Of a stretch of 64,000 nt of DNA, positions 50,775 to 59,364 are shown piece after piece. Made by a program: the position numbers and the translations under genes. The DNA comes from Streptomyces griseoincarnatus (GTDB taxonomy: Bacteria; Actinomycetota; Actinomycetes; Streptomycetales; Streptomycetaceae). How positions within the stretch are numbered: position 1 is the first letter of the stretch; every line of letters starts with the position of its first letter. A model generated the notes under the pieces. It was not told the DNA's origin. It worked only from the letters and a program-made list of their open reading frames with translations, and ran no database searches. The stretch spans positions 62,001-126,000 of the forward strand of contig BMTH01000012.1 in assembly GCA_014649575.1 (NCBI GenBank), written 5' to 3'.

Positions 50775-51962
50775 TCACTCCTGGCCGGGCGACGGTACGG
50801 CGGACCGGCCGGCCAGGGCGACGGCACGCTCCAGAACGTCGGCGCGGAAGACCGCGCGTCCGCGTGCCGCCCTCCGCTCGCGTTCCGCGGGGCCCTCCGT
50901 GACAAGACGGTCCAGGACGTCGAGCAGGGTGGTGCCGTCGTCGGCGGCCTCGGAGAAGCCCAGTTCGGCCATCCGGCGGACCCCGTCGGCGCCGTGTCCG
51001 GGCAGCGGACGGTGGCCGACGACCGGAAGTCCGGCGGCGAGGGCCTGCACGGCGGTCTGGCCGGCGGCGTTGTCCACCAGCGCGCGTACCGCGTGCAGCA
51101 GACCCGGCATGTCCGTCACCCAGTCCAGGGCGAGCGTGCCCGGCAGGCGGGCGGTGCGCGACCGCAGCGCCTGGTTGCGGCCGCACAGCACCACGGGGAG
51201 GTGACCGGCGCCGGCCAGCAGCCGGGCGGTCTCGCCGATGCCCGCGGCTGCGCCCCAGGAGCCCGCCGACAGCAGCACGGGCGACCGTCCCGGGGCGTAT
51301 CGCTCGAACCGCTTCCGCCAGTCGTCCGCGGCGGGTGCGGGGGCGGAGAACTCGGGCGCCACGACCGGGCCCGTCGTCTCGGCGTACGTGCCGGGGACGA
51401 CCCGGCGCACGTCGTCGGCGGCCTGGTCGGTGAGGCAGAGACAGGCGTCGTTGCCCGGGTGGAGCCACTGCCGGTGCACGGCGAAGTCGAGGACGAACAC
51501 CACGCTGGGGACGCGCAGCCGGCCCAGCGTCCTGAGGTGGCCGGTGAGCTGCGCGGCCAGGTGGAAAACGGGCACGACCAGGTCCGCGCCGGTCCGCGCG
51601 ACCAGCCGTTCCAGCCCGTCGGCGGCGAGCCGGGCGAGCGGGACGCCGCTGGGGCGGGTGTGGTCGCCGGGACGCAGGAACGCTCGGTAGAGACCGTCGT
51701 ACACCCAGGGCGCGTGGCGCACCGACGTCCGGTAGAAGGCGCGCAGCCCGGAGCCCGTGCCGTACGGGAGGAGGCGCATGAGGTCGACGGTGTCCGCCTC
51801 GTGTCCCTGTGCGCGGGCGCGCCGGACGAGTTCGCGGGCCACGGTGTCGTGCCCGGCGCCCATGCTCGCGCTGAGCACCAGCACGCGGCGGGCGCCTGCC
51901 CGGCGGGCGGCGCCCCGGTGGTGCGGGGCCGGGGACGACGAGAGCACGTCTTGCTGAGTCAC
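50775..51962 (-). CDS. MGDG synthase-like glycosyltransferase
   Basis: A 395-residue GT-B-type enzyme. The N-terminal domain (~25-190) has VLVLSASMGAGHDTVARELV and AQGHEADTVDLMRLLPYG, the MGDG_synth pattern of diacylglycerol glycosyltransferases. The C-terminal domain has VLLSAGSWGAAAGIGETARL and a VDNAAGQTAVQALAAGLPVV nucleotide-sugar site. It probably glycosylates a lipid at the cytoplasmic membrane face. GTG 51962 is the best guess; no clear ribosome site is seen. It is divergent from an SDR gene and near YihY and deacetylase genes, so an envelope-lipid role is plausible. Confidence 0.8.
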   Translation of the reverse strand: MTQQDVLSSSPAPHHRGAARRAGARRVLVLSASMGAGHDTVARELVRRARAQGHEADTVDLMRLLPYGTGSGLRAFYRTSVRHAPWVYDGLYRAFLRPGDHTRPSGVPLARLAADGLERLVARTGADLVVPVFHLAAQLTGHLRTLGRLRVPSVVFVLDFAVHRQWLHPGNDACLCLTDQAADDVRRVVPGTYAETTGPVVAPEFSAPAPAADDWRKRFERYAPGRSPVLLSAGSWGAAAGIGETARLLAGAGHLPVVLCGRNQALRSRTARLPGTLALDWVTDMPGLLHAVRALVDNAAGQTAVQALAAGLPVVGHRPLPGHGADGVRRMAELGFSEAADDGTTLLDVLDRLVTEGPAERERRAARGRAVFRADVLERAVALAGRSAVPSPGQE

Positions 51963-52099
51963 CGTCGGCGCGCCGGTGAAACGCCCGCCGGGCGTTTCGG
52001 GCGTCCCTGACCTGGATACTCCGGGCTCACCCCCTCCCGGACGACGGAAGTGGTCCAGCCGGCCGCTTCCGGTGCCCGCCCAGCAGCCGAGGTCAGCCC

Positions 52100-52951
52100 A
52101 TGCCCCACGCACCTCCTTCCCGCGCCGGTACGGCCGGCGCCTCCGACGCCCGGACACCGGCGCTGCTCCCCGACGGCGTACGGGAGCCTCCCGGTGCGGC
52201 GGCGCAGCGGCCGGGGACGGCCCTGGTGACCGGCGCCTCCTCGGGCATCGGCGCCGCCGTGGCGCGCAGGCTGTCCGCGGAGGGGTGGCGTCTGGTGCTG
52301 AGCGGCCGGGACGCGGGACGCCTCGCCGAGACGGCCGCGCACGCGGCCGCCGCGGTGTTCCCCGAGGACCTCACCCGTCCGGCCGCCGAGCGGCGGCTGA
52401 CCCGGTTCGCACTCGACGAGGTGGGACGCCTCGACCTGCTGGTGGGGTGCGCCGGGGTGGGCTGGGCCGGTGACTTCACCACGATGACACGGCGTTCCTT
52501 CGACGAGGTGATGGAGGTGAATCTGCTGACCACGCTGCGTCTGGTGCGGCAGGTGCTCCCCCACATGGTGGAGGCGGGGTCGGGCCGGGTGGTGCTCGTC
52601 GGATCGCTGGCGGGGGCCGTCGGGGTGCGGGGCGAGGCGGTCTACTCGGCGTCGAAGGCGGCGGTGGCGGTGTTCGCCGACGCGCTGCGCTACGAGCTGC
52701 GCGGCACGGGTGTGGGCGTGAGCCTCGTCGTGCCGGGGGTGGTGGACACGCCGTTCTTCGAGCGGCGCGGCACGCCCTACGCGCGGACCCAGCCCCGGCC
52801 GGTGCCGCCCGAGCGGGTGGCCGACGCCGTGTGGCGTGCCGCCGTCCGGGGGCGGGACGAGGTCTACGTTCCCGCGTGGCTGCGTCTGCCGGCCAGGGTG
52901 CGCGGTGTGGCGCCGGGACTGTACCGGCGGCTGGCCGCCACGTTCGGATGA
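52100..52951 (+). CDS. SDR family NAD(P)-dependent oxidoreductase
   Basis: A 283-residue classical SDR with an extra ~40-residue N-terminal tail. The cofactor loop is ALVTGASSGIGAAVARRL, then VGCAGVGWAG replaces the usual NNAG, the catalytic Ser is in VLVGSLAGAVG and YSASK carries Tyr/Lys. Its C-terminal part (GVVDTPFFERRG, then VPPERVADAVWRAAVRGRDE) is like acylglycerone-phosphate/3-keto-reductase SDRs that act on lipids. The start ATG 52100 has little ribosome-site support. It may be co-transcribed with the DMT and deacetylase genes that follow. Confidence 0.85.
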   Translation: MPHAPPSRAGTAGASDARTPALLPDGVREPPGAAAQRPGTALVTGASSGIGAAVARRLSAEGWRLVLSGRDAGRLAETAAHAAAAVFPEDLTRPAAERRLTRFALDEVGRLDLLVGCAGVGWAGDFTTMTRRSFDEVMEVNLLTTLRLVRQVLPHMVEAGSGRVVLVGSLAGAVGVRGEAVYSASKAAVAVFADALRYELRGTGVGVSLVVPGVVDTPFFERRGTPYARTQPRPVPPERVADAVWRAAVRGRDEVYVPAWLRLPARVRGVAPGLYRRLAATFG

Positions 52952-52964
52952 GCGGCGCCGCGGC

Positions 52965-53882
52965 GTGCTGACCGTGGTCCTTGCGCTCCTCGCGGCGTTG
53001 GCGAACGCCGCGGCCTCGGTGCTGCAGCGGCGGGCCGCCGCCGACGAGCCCGAGAGCGGCACGGGGCTGCGGCAGGCGCTGCGCTGGCTGGGGCACGTGC
53101 TGCGGCGGCCGCACTGGGTGGCGGGCGCGGGGATGCTCGCCCTGTCGACGGTGCTGCAGGCGGCGGCGCTCGGCGTGGGCAGTCTCGCGCTGGTGCAGCC
53201 GCTGATGGCGGCCGAGCTGCTGTTCACCCTGGCGGTGGGCAGCCTGGTCTTCCACCGCCGCCCCGATCTGAGAACCTGGCTGGCCTTCGTCGCCCTCGCG
53301 GCGGGCCTGTCCCTCTTCCTGACGGCGGCGGCGCCGACGTCAGGACGGTCCATGGCGATACCCGGGCACTGGTGGCCGGCGGGAGCGACCCTGCTCGCCG
53401 TGGTGGCGTCGCTGGTGGCGGCGTCCCGTACGGTGCGGGGCGCGCCACGCGCCGCACTGCTGGGGCTGGCGTCCGCCGTGTCGTTCTCGGCGACGGCCGC
53501 GCTGCTCAAGGAGGTCACCGGGCTGATCCCGGACGGCCCGGTCGCCGTCCTGTCGACCTGGCCGCTCTACGCCACGGCCGTGGTGGGCATCGTCGCGTTC
53601 CTGCTGCTGCAGGCCGCGTTCCGGGCGGGCACACTGGCCGCGTCCCAACCCGCCCTGACCCTCGGTGACGCGCTCACCAGCGTCGCCCTCGGGTGGGCGC
53701 TGTTCGGGGAGCAGATCAACCTCGGCGCGCGGGTGGTGCCGGAGCTGATCGGCATCGCGCTCATGGGCGCGGGCAGCGTCGGCCTGGCGCGGGCCCCGTC
53801 GGTCGGGGGCGGCTGGGACCAGGCAAGGGCGCGGGACGACTCCGGCTCCGGGGCACGGCACCAGGTGTCCCGCCCGCCGTGA
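52965..53882 (+). CDS. DMT (EamA-like) family transporter
   Basis: A 305-residue membrane protein with about ten hydrophobic helices in two related halves. ANAAASVLQRRAAADEPESG is near the start, VQPLMAAELLFTLAVGSLVF in the first half, and ALTSVALGWALFGEQINLG in the second, as in drug/metabolite transporters. GTG 52965 lies 13 bp after the SDR stop; an ATG overlapping that stop opens only seven codons in another frame. The substrate is unknown. About 30 bp separate it from the deacetylase gene, so an operon is likely. Confidence 0.8.
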   Translation: MLTVVLALLAALANAAASVLQRRAAADEPESGTGLRQALRWLGHVLRRPHWVAGAGMLALSTVLQAAALGVGSLALVQPLMAAELLFTLAVGSLVFHRRPDLRTWLAFVALAAGLSLFLTAAAPTSGRSMAIPGHWWPAGATLLAVVASLVAASRTVRGAPRAALLGLASAVSFSATAALLKEVTGLIPDGPVAVLSTWPLYATAVVGIVAFLLLQAAFRAGTLAASQPALTLGDALTSVALGWALFGEQINLGARVVPELIGIALMGAGSVGLARAPSVGGGWDQARARDDSGSGARHQVSRPP

Positions 53883-53911
53883 GCCGTCCGTGTGATCAGG
53901 AGGTCACCGCC

Positions 53912-54718
53912 ATGCCCGAATCCGTCCTCCGGGCCGCCGCGCTGCCGCTCGCCGCGGGGATCCTGGCGCACATCGGTCCCGCGGCCACCTGGCTGCCCGT
54001 GGTGCGCAGACACCTGTCCCCCCGTCTCGCCGGCGTGGGGCATCCCCGTCATGTCGCCCTGACCCTCGACGACGGCCCCGACCCGGTCTCGACACCCCGC
54101 TTCCTCGACGCGCTGGACGGCCTCGGCGTGCGGGCGACGTTCTTCGTCCTCGGCGACGCGGTCGTACGGCATCCCGGCGTGGTGCGGGAGACGGCGCGGC
54201 GGGGGCACGAGGTGGCCGTGCACGGCTGGAGCCACGACCGCCCGTGGCTGCCCGCGCCGGCGGGCGACGTCCGCGCCGTGCGCCGCGCGGTGGAGGCCGT
54301 TCAGGACGTCACGGGGGCGGCCCCCCGGTGGTACCGGCCGCCGTACGGGATCCTGACGTCCGGCCGGTGGGCGGCCGCCCGCGCGGCGGGGCTGCGTCCG
54401 GTGCTGTGGACGGCCTGGGGCCGGGACTGGACGGCCACGGCCACCCCCGCGTCGGTGGGCGCCACGGTCCAGGCGGACCTGGGCGGCGGCGGCACGGTCC
54501 TGCTGCACGACACCGACCGCTCGGCGGCGCCGGGAAGCTGGCGGGCCACGCTGGGCGCGCTGCCCGGCCTGGTGGCGGACTGGCGCGCCGCGGGCCTGAC
54601 GGTCGGCCCGCTCGCGGACCACGGCACGGCCGACGTGCACGCGACCGCTCCGCGGGTGCTGGGAAGGGCGGGCGCCGTGCGACGGCGGGCGCTGGAGCGG
54701 CGGTCAGGGCATGGGTGA
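53912..54718 (+). CDS. Polysaccharide deacetylase family protein
   Basis: A 268-residue NodB-homology protein. An N-terminal hydrophobic segment (LRAAALPLAAGILAHIGP) may be an anchor or signal. Then come ALTLDDGPDPVSTP (catalytic Asp and metal Asp), VAVHGWSHDRPWL (metal His pair), RWYRPPYGILTS (Arg motif) and TVLLHDTD (catalytic His), a complete carbohydrate esterase 4 set. It probably removes N-acetyl groups from a cell-surface polymer. ATG 53912 is preceded by AGGAGG. Confidence 0.85.
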   Translation: MPESVLRAAALPLAAGILAHIGPAATWLPVVRRHLSPRLAGVGHPRHVALTLDDGPDPVSTPRFLDALDGLGVRATFFVLGDAVVRHPGVVRETARRGHEVAVHGWSHDRPWLPAPAGDVRAVRRAVEAVQDVTGAAPRWYRPPYGILTSGRWAAARAAGLRPVLWTAWGRDWTATATPASVGATVQADLGGGGTVLLHDTDRSAAPGSWRATLGALPGLVADWRAAGLTVGPLADHGTADVHATAPRVLGRAGAVRRRALERRSGHG

Positions 54719-54941
54719 GGGGGACCGCCGGTCCCGGGCACCGCGACGGCTCCGGACCGCACCGCTTCGCCCGGGTCCGGGCGGACCGGGGCGGCTTCCG
54801 CACCCGTCGGCGAGCCGACCGTTCCGCACCGCGTCAGCCGAGTCGCCCCGCTCATGGGCCGACCGGTCCCCGCCCCGCCCGCGGAGGAGGGCGACAGTGG
54901 ACCCGGCCGTCCCGCCGGTCGTGGCACGCGTGCCGGAACCC

Positions 54942-55370
54942 TCAGTCCTCCGCGATCTCCGTGGCGACCGGCGTGCCGAGTTCCACCGTGCGGCTCACCG
55001 TGCAGAGGCGGTCGTGGGACGCCTTCACCGCGCGCGGGAGGATCGCTCGGGCGCGGTCGGCGCCCTCCTCGTCGGGGAAGGCGACGTGGAAGGTGACCCG
55101 CAGGCCGGTCATGCGGTTGCCCTGCTCGTCGCTGATCTTGTCTCCGCTCACCTCGACGGAGAACGCGGTGGGCTCCGCGTGCCGACCGGTGGCGACGTCG
55201 ACGTCGGCCGCCGAGCAGCCCCCGATGGCGGCGAGCAGCAGTTCGACGGGGGTGAAGGCGTCACCCCCGTCGGTGCCGAACCGCAGGGTCCCGCCGCGCG
55301 GGTTGGTGGCGATGAACTGGCCGGTGCTCGTCCGCTCGACGACGACGGAACGCTTGGACGCTTCACTCAT
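54942..55370 (-). CDS. OsmC family peroxiredoxin-like protein
   Basis: A 142-residue OsmC/Ohr-fold protein. TPVELLLAAIGGCSAADVDV carries the peroxidatic Cys and RLCTVSRTVELGTPV the second Cys, so organic hydroperoxide reduction is possible; it is closer to OsmC/YhfA than to Ohr. ATG 55370 has no Shine-Dalgarno but TACTGT lies 6 nt upstream, fitting a leaderless mRNA. It is divergent, with a 48-bp gap, from the muconolactone-isomerase-like gene, so the two may respond together. Confidence 0.85.
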   Translation of the reverse strand: MSEASKRSVVVERTSTGQFIATNPRGGTLRFGTDGGDAFTPVELLLAAIGGCSAADVDVATGRHAEPTAFSVEVSGDKISDEQGNRMTGLRVTFHVAFPDEEGADRARAILPRAVKASHDRLCTVSRTVELGTPVATEIAED

Positions 55371-55418
55371 GCGTCGACAGTAGTCCCGAAACGGCATGCA
55401 CCCTGAGGGGAGAACGAC

Positions 55419-55706
55419 ATGCGGGAGTTTCTGGTGGAGCTGACCACCACCGTCCCGGACGGCACGGACCCGGCCGAGGTCGACCGGGTCCGGGCCCGCG
55501 AGGCCGTGCGCGCGCGTGAGCTCGCGGCCTCCGGACATCTGGCGCGCCTGTGGCGCCCCGTCGGGGAGAAGCGCAGCATCGGCCTGTGGCGTGCCGAGGA
55601 CGAGGCGGCGCTGCGCGAGGAGGTGCTGGGCAGCCTGCCCCTGTGGCCGTGGATGACGGCGGTCGTCACGGAGCTGGAGACGCACCCCAACGACCCCACG
55701 GTCTGA
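55419..55706 (+). CDS. Muconolactone delta-isomerase family protein
   Basis: A 95-residue ferredoxin-like protein. It begins MREFLVELTTTVPDGTDPAE, then RARELAASGHLARLWRPVGE and SLPLWPWMTAVVTELETHPN, the short MIase pattern (CatC). True CatC isomerises muconolactone in the catechol ortho pathway, but no other catechol genes are here, so this is probably an MIase-like stand-alone protein of unknown substrate. ATG 55419 follows GAGGGGAG. A hairpin overlaps its stop codon. Confidence 0.8.
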   Translation: MREFLVELTTTVPDGTDPAEVDRVRAREAVRARELAASGHLARLWRPVGEKRSIGLWRAEDEAALREEVLGSLPLWPWMTAVVTELETHPNDPTV

Positions 55707-55733
55707 CCCCTGCGCGACCCCGCAGGGGTCAGA
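55702..55733. terminator. Bidirectional terminator overlapping both stop codons
   Basis: TCTGACCCCTGCG at 55702-55714 pairs perfectly with 55721-55733 across 6 nt. It contains the stop of the MIase-like gene on one strand and that of the glucoamylase relic on the other. Confidence 0.7.
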
Positions 55734-56252
55734 TGCTGAAGCGTTCCTTGGCCGGCAGCGGCCGCACGCGGGCACGGAAACCGCCCGTGCGGAACGGCCG
55801 CTGGAGCAGGCCGGGGCGCAGCTGCTGGGCGAGGGCGGCGGCGACCACGCCCTGGTCGAGGGCAAGAACGAAGTCGCTCACCCGGCCGGTCGAGGTGTCC
55901 ACCGAGTGGCGGAAGCCGTAGCGGTCGTCGTACGCGCCGAGGTCACGGTCGAGCGCGGTGAGGTTGGCGACGGCCGCGGCGGGCTCGTGGGGCAGGGCGA
56001 GGAAGGAGGCGTGCGGGGTGACCACGCCCTTGGAGTCGTAGCCCTCCTCCTGCATGCCGAGGGCGTCAACGCCGTACTCGCTGGTACCCGCCGTCGGGGA
56101 TGTCGGCGGGCGAGAAGCCCCAGTAGCCGTAGCCGGCCTCGTTGAGGCCGTGGTCGATCTGGCCGCGGACGTAGCGGTGGTGCGAGCCGAACGCCCCCGC
56201 CGCGAAGGGCAGCACCAGACCGGCGTAGGTGTCGATCAGGTGGGGCGCAGGT
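55729..56252 (-). pseudogene. Glucoamylase-family relic (5' truncated, one frameshift)
   Basis: The first frame from about 56252, just after an in-frame stop, reads PHLIDTYAGLVLPFAAGAFG, then NEAGYGYWGFSPADIPDGGY. An extra base near 56092 shifts the frame, and EYGVDALGMQEEGYDSKGVV, TPHASFLALPHEPAAAVANL and SDFVLALDQGVVAAALA follow to the stop. This is the C-terminal third of the bacterial glucoamylase (PF10091-type) family. The missing N-terminus and the 1-nt insertion make it inactive. Removing that base restores the family sequence exactly, so the decay looks recent. Confidence 0.7.
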
Positions 56253-56433
56253 CAGGGCACAAGGGAGGAATTCGAGACAGGGGTGGGCCGGCGTACGGAG
56301 GGCGTCACGCCGACGGGCGTCACCACGGGCGTGGTCACGGCTGTGATGCCGACGCCCTGCATGGGGGCGGAGGGTTCGGGCACACGGACGGAGCGAGTGG
56401 CACTGACGACCCCTCACACCTTATGGAGGACGG

Positions 56434-56844
56434 ATGACTTCGACGCACGGAGGACACCACGGCACGGGCCACGGGCAGCCGACGGGCACGGGTGAACGGC
56501 GCAACGGCTTCGGCATCGCGGCACTGGTCCTGGGCATCGTGGGCGTCCTGCTGTTCTGGACCGCGTTCGGCGGCATCGTGCTGGGCCTGCTGGCCGTGGT
56601 CTTCGGCGTGCTCGGCTTCCGGCGCGGCAGACGAGGCGTGGCGACGAACGGGACCATGGCGGTCATCGGCGCGGTGCTGGGCGCGCTGACGCTCGTGGTG
56701 TCGTCGGTGCTGCTGGCGCTGGGTGTGGCCGTGATCAACAGCGACGAGTTCAAGAGCTACCAGGACTGCATCGAGCATGCGAACAGCCAGAGCGAACGGC
56801 AGGACTGCGCGCGGGACTTCGACCGGGAGGTCGACGAGCGGTAG
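56434..56844 (+). CDS. DUF4190 domain-containing membrane protein
   Basis: A 136-residue protein. A His/Gly/Thr-rich polar N-terminus (residues 1-23) leads to NGFGIAALVLGIVGVLLFWT, a first helix pair (DUF4190), and then a second pair around MAVIGAVLGALTLVVSSVLL. The C-terminal part has two Cys residues (SYQDCIEHANSQSERQDCAR) that could form a disulfide outside the membrane. ATG 56434 follows TATGGAGGAC. DUF4190 proteins are common and uncharacterised in Streptomyces. A hairpin terminator follows. Confidence 0.8.
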   Translation: MTSTHGGHHGTGHGQPTGTGERRNGFGIAALVLGIVGVLLFWTAFGGIVLGLLAVVFGVLGFRRGRRGVATNGTMAVIGAVLGALTLVVSSVLLALGVAVINSDEFKSYQDCIEHANSQSERQDCARDFDREVDER

Positions 56845-56861
56845 GGGTCGGTGCGGGTGAG

Positions 56862-56891
56862 GTGGGGCGCGGCGGGGGTGCCGCGCCCCAC
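56862..56891. terminator. Hairpin terminator after the DUF4190 gene
   Basis: GTGGGGCGCGG at 56862-56872 pairs with CCGCGCCCCAC at 56881-56891 across an 8-nt loop, 17 bp after the stop. Confidence 0.65.
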
Positions 56892-56914
56892 TCGTGCGCA
56901 CAGGAGGCGTGCGG

Positions 56915-57141
56915 TCACGCGGGGGACGGCGCGTCGGCTGCCGGTCCGGTGTGGCGTGTCGGGCGGACGGCGCTCCCCCACCGCCCGTGTGCCGTGACGA
57001 GGAAGTCGAGCGTCGGGTCGTCCTCGTACGGGCGGAGTGGTTCCGACAGCAGGAACCCTCGCCCACCTGGACCACGAGGGCACCGGAGTCGTCGTAGTCG
57101 ATCACACGAGCAGGTTGGAGGACCGAGCCGAAAAGCACCAT
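56915..57141 (-). pseudogene. Frameshifted small gene of unknown family
   Basis: From ATG 57141 the minus strand reads VLFGSVLQPARVIDYDDSGA then LVVQVGEG. After a shift near 57055 the adjacent frame continues FLLSEPLRPYEDDPTLDFLV then TAHGRWGSAVRPT to TGA 56915. The two parts join into a smooth, coding-like ~75-residue protein, while each frame alone turns into Arg/Ser/Thr-rich shadow. No family was recognised. It fills the only sizeable gap between the DUF4190 and cupin genes. A sequencing error at the junction could also explain it. Confidence 0.45.
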
Positions 57142-57169
57142 GCCGGATCGGCTGCTACCTTCCGTCGCC

Positions 57170-57553
57170 ATGAGCGACAGCGTGTACGTGGGTAACGCCG
57201 GCAAGGATGCCGCGCTGGACCGGGGGTGGCTGCTGGGGCACTTCAAGGATGTTTCCGATCCCCGTCACAGCGAGGACGTGGAGATCAAGTGGGGGGTTCA
57301 CCCGCCGGGTGACGAGCGGGCCCAGTGGGTGACCGGCGAGGAGCGCACCGCGCTCCTGGTCCTCATCGGCGGACGCTTCCGGGTGGAACTGCCTGGTCGC
57401 AGCGTGCTCTTGGCCGAGCAGGGGGACTACGTGGTGTGGGGGAAGGGTGTCGATCACTCCTGGTACGCGGAGGAGGAGTCCGTGGTACTGACGGTGCGTT
57501 GGCCTTCCGTGCCCGGCTACAAGGTGGGCGATGACGGCGGGGCCCCGGAGTGA
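57170..57553 (+). CDS. Cupin-like domain protein
   Basis: A 127-residue protein. The central strands VEIKWGVHPPGDERAQW, ALLVLIGGRFRVELPG and DYVVWGKGVDHSWYAEEESV look like a cupin barrel with an H-x-x-x motif and a late HSW, though the usual HxH pair is incomplete. ATG 57170 lacks a Shine-Dalgarno; TACCTT at 57156-57161 lies 8 nt upstream, so the mRNA may be leaderless. The function is unknown, perhaps small-molecule binding. Confidence 0.65.
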   Translation: MSDSVYVGNAGKDAALDRGWLLGHFKDVSDPRHSEDVEIKWGVHPPGDERAQWVTGEERTALLVLIGGRFRVELPGRSVLLAEQGDYVVWGKGVDHSWYAEEESVVLTVRWPSVPGYKVGDDGGAPE

Positions 57554-57743
57554 AGGACGACGGAACGACTCGGATCCGCCTCGCGGTCGAGGGGACACGA
57601 GCGTGTGCGCGCGTCCGACGCCTGCTCACGCCCGGTGAACCGTGCTGTACCGCATGGGTGACACGTTGTCGTGGACGACCCCATCGGGGGTAGAGGGAGG
57701 TCCACCGGAGTGGGACCACACGCCCTTGCAGGAGGTACCGACC

Positions 57744-58166
57744 ATGACCGACGACGCCTATCTGGTGCTGTTCGACGACCCCGCCGTGTCGCTGGGCGTA
57801 CCGCTCGCCGCCGTGGAGGACGCGGCGTTCCTGGACACGCCGGCCGTGCGGGCGTGGCTGGAGGCGCAGGGCGTCACCGCGACGTCGCCGGGGCTGCGGC
57901 TGTTGCCGCCGGAAGAGACCTCGGCGATTCCGGAGGGCGCCGAGCGGCTGCCCGTCCCGCTGGGCGACGAGGAGCTGAGCCGTGTGCGGCAGCTCAACGC
58001 CCCCTACGACGTCGCGCGGATGGAGGAGGAGTTGCTCGCCTACCGTTCCTGCGCCGAGGGCCGCGAGGCGCTGCTCGCCCGTGCCGTGGCGGCCGGGGTG
58101 CCGGCGCACCGGATCGCCGAGCTGACCGGCGAGGATCTGACGGCCGTCAAGGCCCTCGTCCACTGA
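57744..58166 (+). CDS. Hypothetical 140-residue protein
   Basis: ATG 57744 is preceded by AGGAGG, a strong site. The product has an acidic N-terminal half (YLVLFDDPAVSLGVPLAAVE) and a helical C-terminal end, ALLARAVAAGVPAHRIAELT then GEDLTAVKALV, that resembles a helix-turn-helix, though DNA binding is unproven. No family was recognised. Its stop lies 11 bp from that of the convergent NAD kinase gene. Confidence 0.7.
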   Translation: MTDDAYLVLFDDPAVSLGVPLAAVEDAAFLDTPAVRAWLEAQGVTATSPGLRLLPPEETSAIPEGAERLPVPLGDEELSRVRQLNAPYDVARMEEELLAYRSCAEGREALLARAVAAGVPAHRIAELTGEDLTAVKALVH

Positions 58167-58177
58167 CAGGCGAGGCG

Positions 58178-59242
58178 TCAGGGCCGCGCGACCGGGCCCT
58201 CCGGCATGGCGAGGTGGGCCAGGTCGCCGGGCGGGGGGCTGCTCACCGGCCAGAGCGGTGCGGGCGTGCCGTCGGCGACCGCCGCGGGCGCGTCGGTCAG
58301 GTTCATGCGCTCCCGCAGCCGGCCGTAGAAGTCCATCGGGCCGAGGCGTACGGCGCGCAGCTTGCGCGGGGACGCGTACACGCCGATCCAGTCGCCCGGA
58401 CCGATGACGCCGCGGACCTGGCCGTCGACGCTGACGGCCGCCCGCCCGGACCGCTCCAGGATGCGCAGTCCGACGGGTTCGTCGGGCGCGGCCACGACCG
58501 AGCGGTTGAACGTCATGTGCGGCGCGACCGGTGTGAACACCAGTACCTCCGCGCGCGGTGACACGACCGACCCGCCGGCCGCGAAGCTGTACGCCGTCGA
58601 GCCGGTCGGGGTCGCGACCAGCAGCGCGTCGGCGGAGTACGAGGCGAGCAGCCGGCCGGAGATGTAGACGCCGACGGAGATCTGCCGGTCCCGGGCCAGC
58701 TTCTCCAGGACCACGTCGTTGAGGGCGGTCACGTCCAGCGGGACGCCCCACTCGCCGCCCGACTCGCAGTCGGGGCGCACGCTGGTGGGCGGCAGCAGCG
58801 GGCCGCGTCCGTAGCGGATGAGCGCCTCGATGTCCGCGGGGATCTCCAGGCGGCGCGAGGCGCGCATGGTCAGCAGCATCCGCTCCTCGACATCGAGCCG
58901 GCCCTCGTACACCGCGTCCAGTGCGGAGCGCACGTCGGTCATGGGCACCTCGGTCAGGAAGCCCACCCGGCCGAGGTCGACGCCGAGGACCAAGGCGTCC
59001 GCGGCGGCGGCGAGCCGGGCGCCGCGCAGGAACGTGCCGTCCCCGCCGAGGGTGACGACCAGGTCGGGGTCGCCCGCGGCGGCCACCTCCTCATGGGCGC
59101 TGCGCCGGTCGCCGTCGTCCCATACGTCGATGTCCTTGCAGGCGATGCCGTGCTCCATGGACCATTCGCGGACCGTACCGGCGGCCGCCACCGCCTCGGG
59201 GTGTCCGCCGTGCACCACCATGCCGACCCGCTTCACCGTCAT
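58178..59242 (-). CDS. nadK: NAD kinase paralogue
   Basis: A 354-residue ATP-NAD kinase family protein. VVTLGGDGTFLRGARLAAA has the GGDG motif (residues 66-69), TALNDVVLEK the second conserved motif, LLVATPTGSTAYSFAAGGSV the third, and VSVDGQ a late one. It phosphorylates NAD to NADP. The C-terminus is longer than usual, with a Pro-rich tail of about 30 residues. ATG 59242 follows GGGAGGCGGAAA. It lies downstream of the Cys-free ribosomal cassette on the same strand, but a hairpin between them suggests a separate transcript. Streptomyces often carry two nadK genes. Confidence 0.85.
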   Translation of the reverse strand: MTVKRVGMVVHGGHPEAVAAAGTVREWSMEHGIACKDIDVWDDGDRRSAHEEVAAAGDPDLVVTLGGDGTFLRGARLAAAADALVLGVDLGRVGFLTEVPMTDVRSALDAVYEGRLDVEERMLLTMRASRRLEIPADIEALIRYGRGPLLPPTSVRPDCESGGEWGVPLDVTALNDVVLEKLARDRQISVGVYISGRLLASYSADALLVATPTGSTAYSFAAGGSVVSPRAEVLVFTPVAPHMTFNRSVVAAPDEPVGLRILERSGRAAVSVDGQVRGVIGPGDWIGVYASPRKLRAVRLGPMDFYGRLRERMNLTDAPAAVADGTPAPLWPVSSPPPGDLAHLAMPEGPVARP

Positions 59243-59364
59243 TTCCGCCTCCCGGCTGCCGTGCGCCCTGCCGGGGCGGCATCACCCGCCCGCGGCGTCC
59301 CTCTCATCCTGGCCGCGCGGCGGGGAGCCCGCACGGCCGGACGGCCGTCGTGCGGGGACACGCC

